Shown: positions 61,782 through 64,000 of the stretch, piece by piece
Layout: each line of letters opens with the position of its first letter
Position numbering within the stretch: position 1 is the first letter of the stretch
Assembly (NCBI GenBank): GCA_000337115.1
Contig: AOIR01000048.1
Location: forward strand, 156,019-220,018
Source: Natrinema thermotolerans DSM 11552
Lineage (GTDB): Archaea; Halobacteriota; Halobacteria; Halobacteriales; Natrialbaceae
Direction of reading: 5' to 3'
Length of the DNA stretch: 64,000 nt
Translations under genes and position numbers: made by a program
Notes under the pieces: generated by a model
Databases searched by the model: none
Told to the model about the DNA's origin: nothing
The model's input: the letters and a program-made list of their open reading frames with translations, nothing else

Positions 61782-62251
61782 TTCGCGGGCACCTCCGACC
61801 GCGGGCTCGACGTGATTGCGGCCGGTCCGGTTTGCAAAGCGGGTGTGGCCGCGGTTCGGGAGCCCCGTTTTTTCGTCGCGTCTGCTGTCATGGGTTCGGG
61901 TTACGCGGTCGGACGGATAAAGACGGGTTCCCGAGCAAGCGATACCTCGACTCGGGCGTTTCGGAAACTACTGCCGCTATCTCTGTCGAAAGAAGATGGC
62001 AGTCTTCGGGGGAGTAACCGGTTACAGCGACGGTGACTCCATCGTCCGGGTCGATCGCCGTGTCATCACGATCGCTCGCTGCGACGATATTGGGCGCGGG
62101 AGTTGCGCCACGCCACTGTCGGACGAACCGCGATCCGGACCCAGTTTAGCGGGGGTCAGACGTGGTGTTCGTCGTTGTAATATTAGCCGGTAGTTGGATG
62201 CACCCGCGAACAGCCAGTGGCAGGGACTCGAGTCGTCCTCGCAGTCGGGGG
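61782..62251. other. Intergenic region with no recognised gene
   Basis: About 470 bp between the microprotein and the methyltransferase remnant. Frames on the plus strand show Arg/Ser-rich antisense-like compositions. I see no RNA, strong palindrome or TATA box that I can defend. The right end (about 62180-62250) abuts the methyltransferase stop codon. Confidence 0.45.
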
Positions 62252-64000
62252 TTAGTTCGTTCGCGTTTCGAGCGCGTCGAGTTCGATCTCGGAATCGAAA
62301 TGGGACCGTTCGTTCATATCAGGGAACGGGTACGTACAGAGGACCTTCCCCTCGGGCATCGTTTCGTGAGTCGCCGGCGTCCGGAGTTCGTAGCGCCACC
62401 CGCGAAGTTGTCGGAGCGCGTCCACGAGTTCCTCGTGGGTCGCGTTCAACTGACGGCCGAGTTCGTCCAGGGTAAACTCCGTGTTGCAGTTGCTCGCTCG
62501 GCTGAAAAACTGAAGCGTCCGCGGGACCAGCCCCGCGTCGACGCCCGTCAACTCGAGCGACGACGAGTAGTCCAGACGGGTGGTCGAGTAGTGCCCGACG
62601 ACGTCGATGAACTTCTCGTATCGCGTTCGCTCGATTACGTCCGTTGCGGCGATATCCCAGACGTAGAAGACATCGTCGAGATCGACTCCAGTCGCGGTCA
62701 CCTCGAGGGAGCCGATCCCGTTCCAGATGCCGTCGTCCGGTTCGAGGACGATCTCGATCGTCCCCTCGCCGCCGTGTTGTCGCTCGATGTCCACGCGGAG
62801 GGTCGCGCCGTCCACGTCGCTTTCCGTATCGAAGGTCCGGCCCGCACCGTCCGGTTCGACGGCGGTGCCATAGCTCAACCGCTCGCGCTCGAAGTGGTCG
62901 CGGTAGTGCAGCGTGGCCCGTCGGCGGGTCGCTTCCGGCTCCGTCTCGTCGTCGCTCGAGTCGCCGTACTCCTCTAACCCGCGTTGCTGGCCGCTTCGTT
63001 CGTTGCGGGGGTCCCAGAGCCCGAGTTCCTCGAGCCGTTCGCGCGCCTTCCGGCGGTACTCCTCCGTACTGGTCCGCTTTCTCGAGCGGAAGTTCAGGTC
63101 GTACCCGTCGGGCATCGGCACCACGTCGTCGTACCCATCGGCCCCGAACAGTTCCTCGGCGATCGCTTTCGCCAGCACCTCGGCGATCCGCGGGGGGACC
63201 GAGTTGCCGATCTGTTTGACGACCTGCCCGTACGAACCCTCGAGGACGTAGTCATCGGGGAACGCCTGCAGGCGTTTGAGTTCCGCTTCGGTGAACTTCC
63301 GGTTCTCCCAGTGGAAGGGGCCCGACGCCGCGCCCGGCTGTGCCTTCAGGGTCCGAACGGGCCGGTCGGGATCGGCCTTGTAGAGGTAGTCCGAGAAGCG
63401 AGAGCGCCAGCCGAAGACCGGCTCCGGGTGGCCGAGCTTCTCCGTGTAGAAACTGTAGTTGAGCCCCGGCGGGATATCGGCCAGCAGATGGGCGTGTTTC
63501 GACGTGATCTCGTAGGTCGGATCTTCGGCCGCGCCCGCCGTCTCCAGATCCGCGAGGGCCTCGCCAGCCGTCACGAGGTCGCGGTCGGCGGGCGAGTCGG
63601 GACCGTGGGTCGGTCGCGGGAAGCGAAACTCCTCGTCTACGTCCTTCCGGACGCCGATGATAAACGTCCGGGCGCGGTGCTGTGGGACGCCGTAGTCCGC
63701 GGCGTCGAGCGTCCGGGCCGTCAGGCGATACCCGGGATCGCCAGCCTCGTTCTCGAAGGCGTCGACGATCATCTGCCAGTCCTCCTCGTCTGAGGTGATG
63801 CCGTAGACGTTCTCGAAGAGGAAGGCCGTCGGCTGCCACCGCTCGAGCAGTTTCACGTACGCGCGAAACAGCTGTCCGTCCTCGCTGTCGGCACCGGCGA
63901 AGCCGCCGGAACGGCGAGCCGCCGCGGAGAACGGCTGACACGGCGGGCCGCCGATGACGAGATCGACCTCGTCGGGCTAGAGGTCGCCGCCATCGTACTC
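62252..64000 (-). pseudogene. C5-cytosine DNA methyltransferase interrupted by in-frame TAG (runs out of window)
   Basis: The frame on the minus strand runs from beyond the window through a TAG at 63977-63979 to a stop at 62252-62254. After the TAG come PDEVDLVIGGPPCQPFSAAA (PCQ catalytic loop), FLFENVYGITS (ENV), QHRARTFIIGV (QxRxR) and VVKQIGNSVPPRIAEVLAKA, the ordered C5-methyltransferase motifs. Before the TAG the visible residues read EYDGGDL, as expected just ahead of motif IV. So the TAG looks like a nonsense mutation in one gene. About 300 residues follow the catalytic domain and have no family I know. Restriction or epigenetic functions are possible; the gene is probably inactive or the stop is an error. 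Confidence 0.75.

Noticed and set aside
63977..63979. TAG read as pyrrolysine
   Set aside because: Pyrrolysine use is not known in Halobacteria, and the window shows no supporting genes; a nonsense change or sequence error is simpler.

Overview
The window is chromosomal DNA from an extremely halophilic archaeon (class Halobacteria). The composition and gene sizes suggest a Natrinema/Haloterrigena-type member of the Natrialbales, but the genus is an inference. Support: high G+C, very acidic proteins, TFIIB and ribosomal protein S8e of archaeal type, two CDC48 ATPases, RadB, an archaeal GHMP-type shikimate kinase, a PGF-CTERM S-layer-type glycoprotein, a class III PHA synthase cluster, a diadenylate cyclase DacZ, and many leaderless genes with a TATA box about 25 bp upstream of the start codon. 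I see no rRNA, CRISPR array, transposase or integrase. One tRNA-Leu (anticodon TAG) is present.

Layout. 1-5.4 kb: end of an AEC permease, an acidic protein, a BrkB-like membrane protein, a CAP-domain protein, a half-size lycopene-cyclase-domain protein, a CBS-domain protein with a ribosome-hibernation-like tail, and radB. 5.5-10.5 kb: an RNase H-fold (RuvC/YqgF-like) protein beside radB, then three secreted Gln/Asn-rich repeat proteins with curlin-like periodicity. 10.6-21 kb: LarC with a His-rich insert, CDC48 paralogue 1, a HerA-like ATPase, a membrane-anchored protein, a translationally coupled pair of TrkA-C-like membrane proteins, and CDC48 paralogue 2. 21-25 kb: an HTH-10 regulator, a ribonucleotide-reductase-like beta protein, small haloarchaeal proteins, shikimate kinase and chorismate mutase. 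25-33 kb: an S-layer-type glycoprotein, a glutaredoxin-thioredoxin reductase fusion, TFIIB with a possible leaderless upstream ORF, and small conserved proteins. 33-38.5 kb: OGG1-like glycosylase, acylphosphatase, Nnr, MoaC and nitronate monooxygenase. 38.5-43.4 kb: the polyhydroxyalkanoate locus phaR-phaP-phaE-phaC, phaB-like reductase and a divergent phaJ-like hydratase. 43.4-50 kb: phosphosugar mutase, cytidine deaminase, DUF488, nucleoside phosphorylase, MscS-like channel with DacZ, tRNA-Leu, a one-repeat TFB-like protein and CoaD. 50-59.3 kb: malic enzyme, a Tat lipoprotein beta-propeller, S8e, PhoU-like regulator, polyphosphate kinase and an ApaH-like phosphatase. 59.5-64 kb: riboflavin-pathway reductase, enoyl-CoA hydratase, MsrA, and a C5-cytosine DNA methyltransferase interrupted by an in-frame TAG.

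How the genes work together. The PHA block makes, primes and coats storage granules, and phaR has palindromes at its own promoter that could be autoregulatory. PhoU, polyphosphate kinase and the phosphatase form a phosphate-handling block. DacZ and the MscS-like channel form a candidate c-di-AMP/osmotic unit. The most novel-looking segment is 6.4-10.5 kb, where three exported beta-solenoid or amyloid-like proteins sit together and the two small ones share architecture and leader motifs. This is a candidate extracellular fibre or matrix system.
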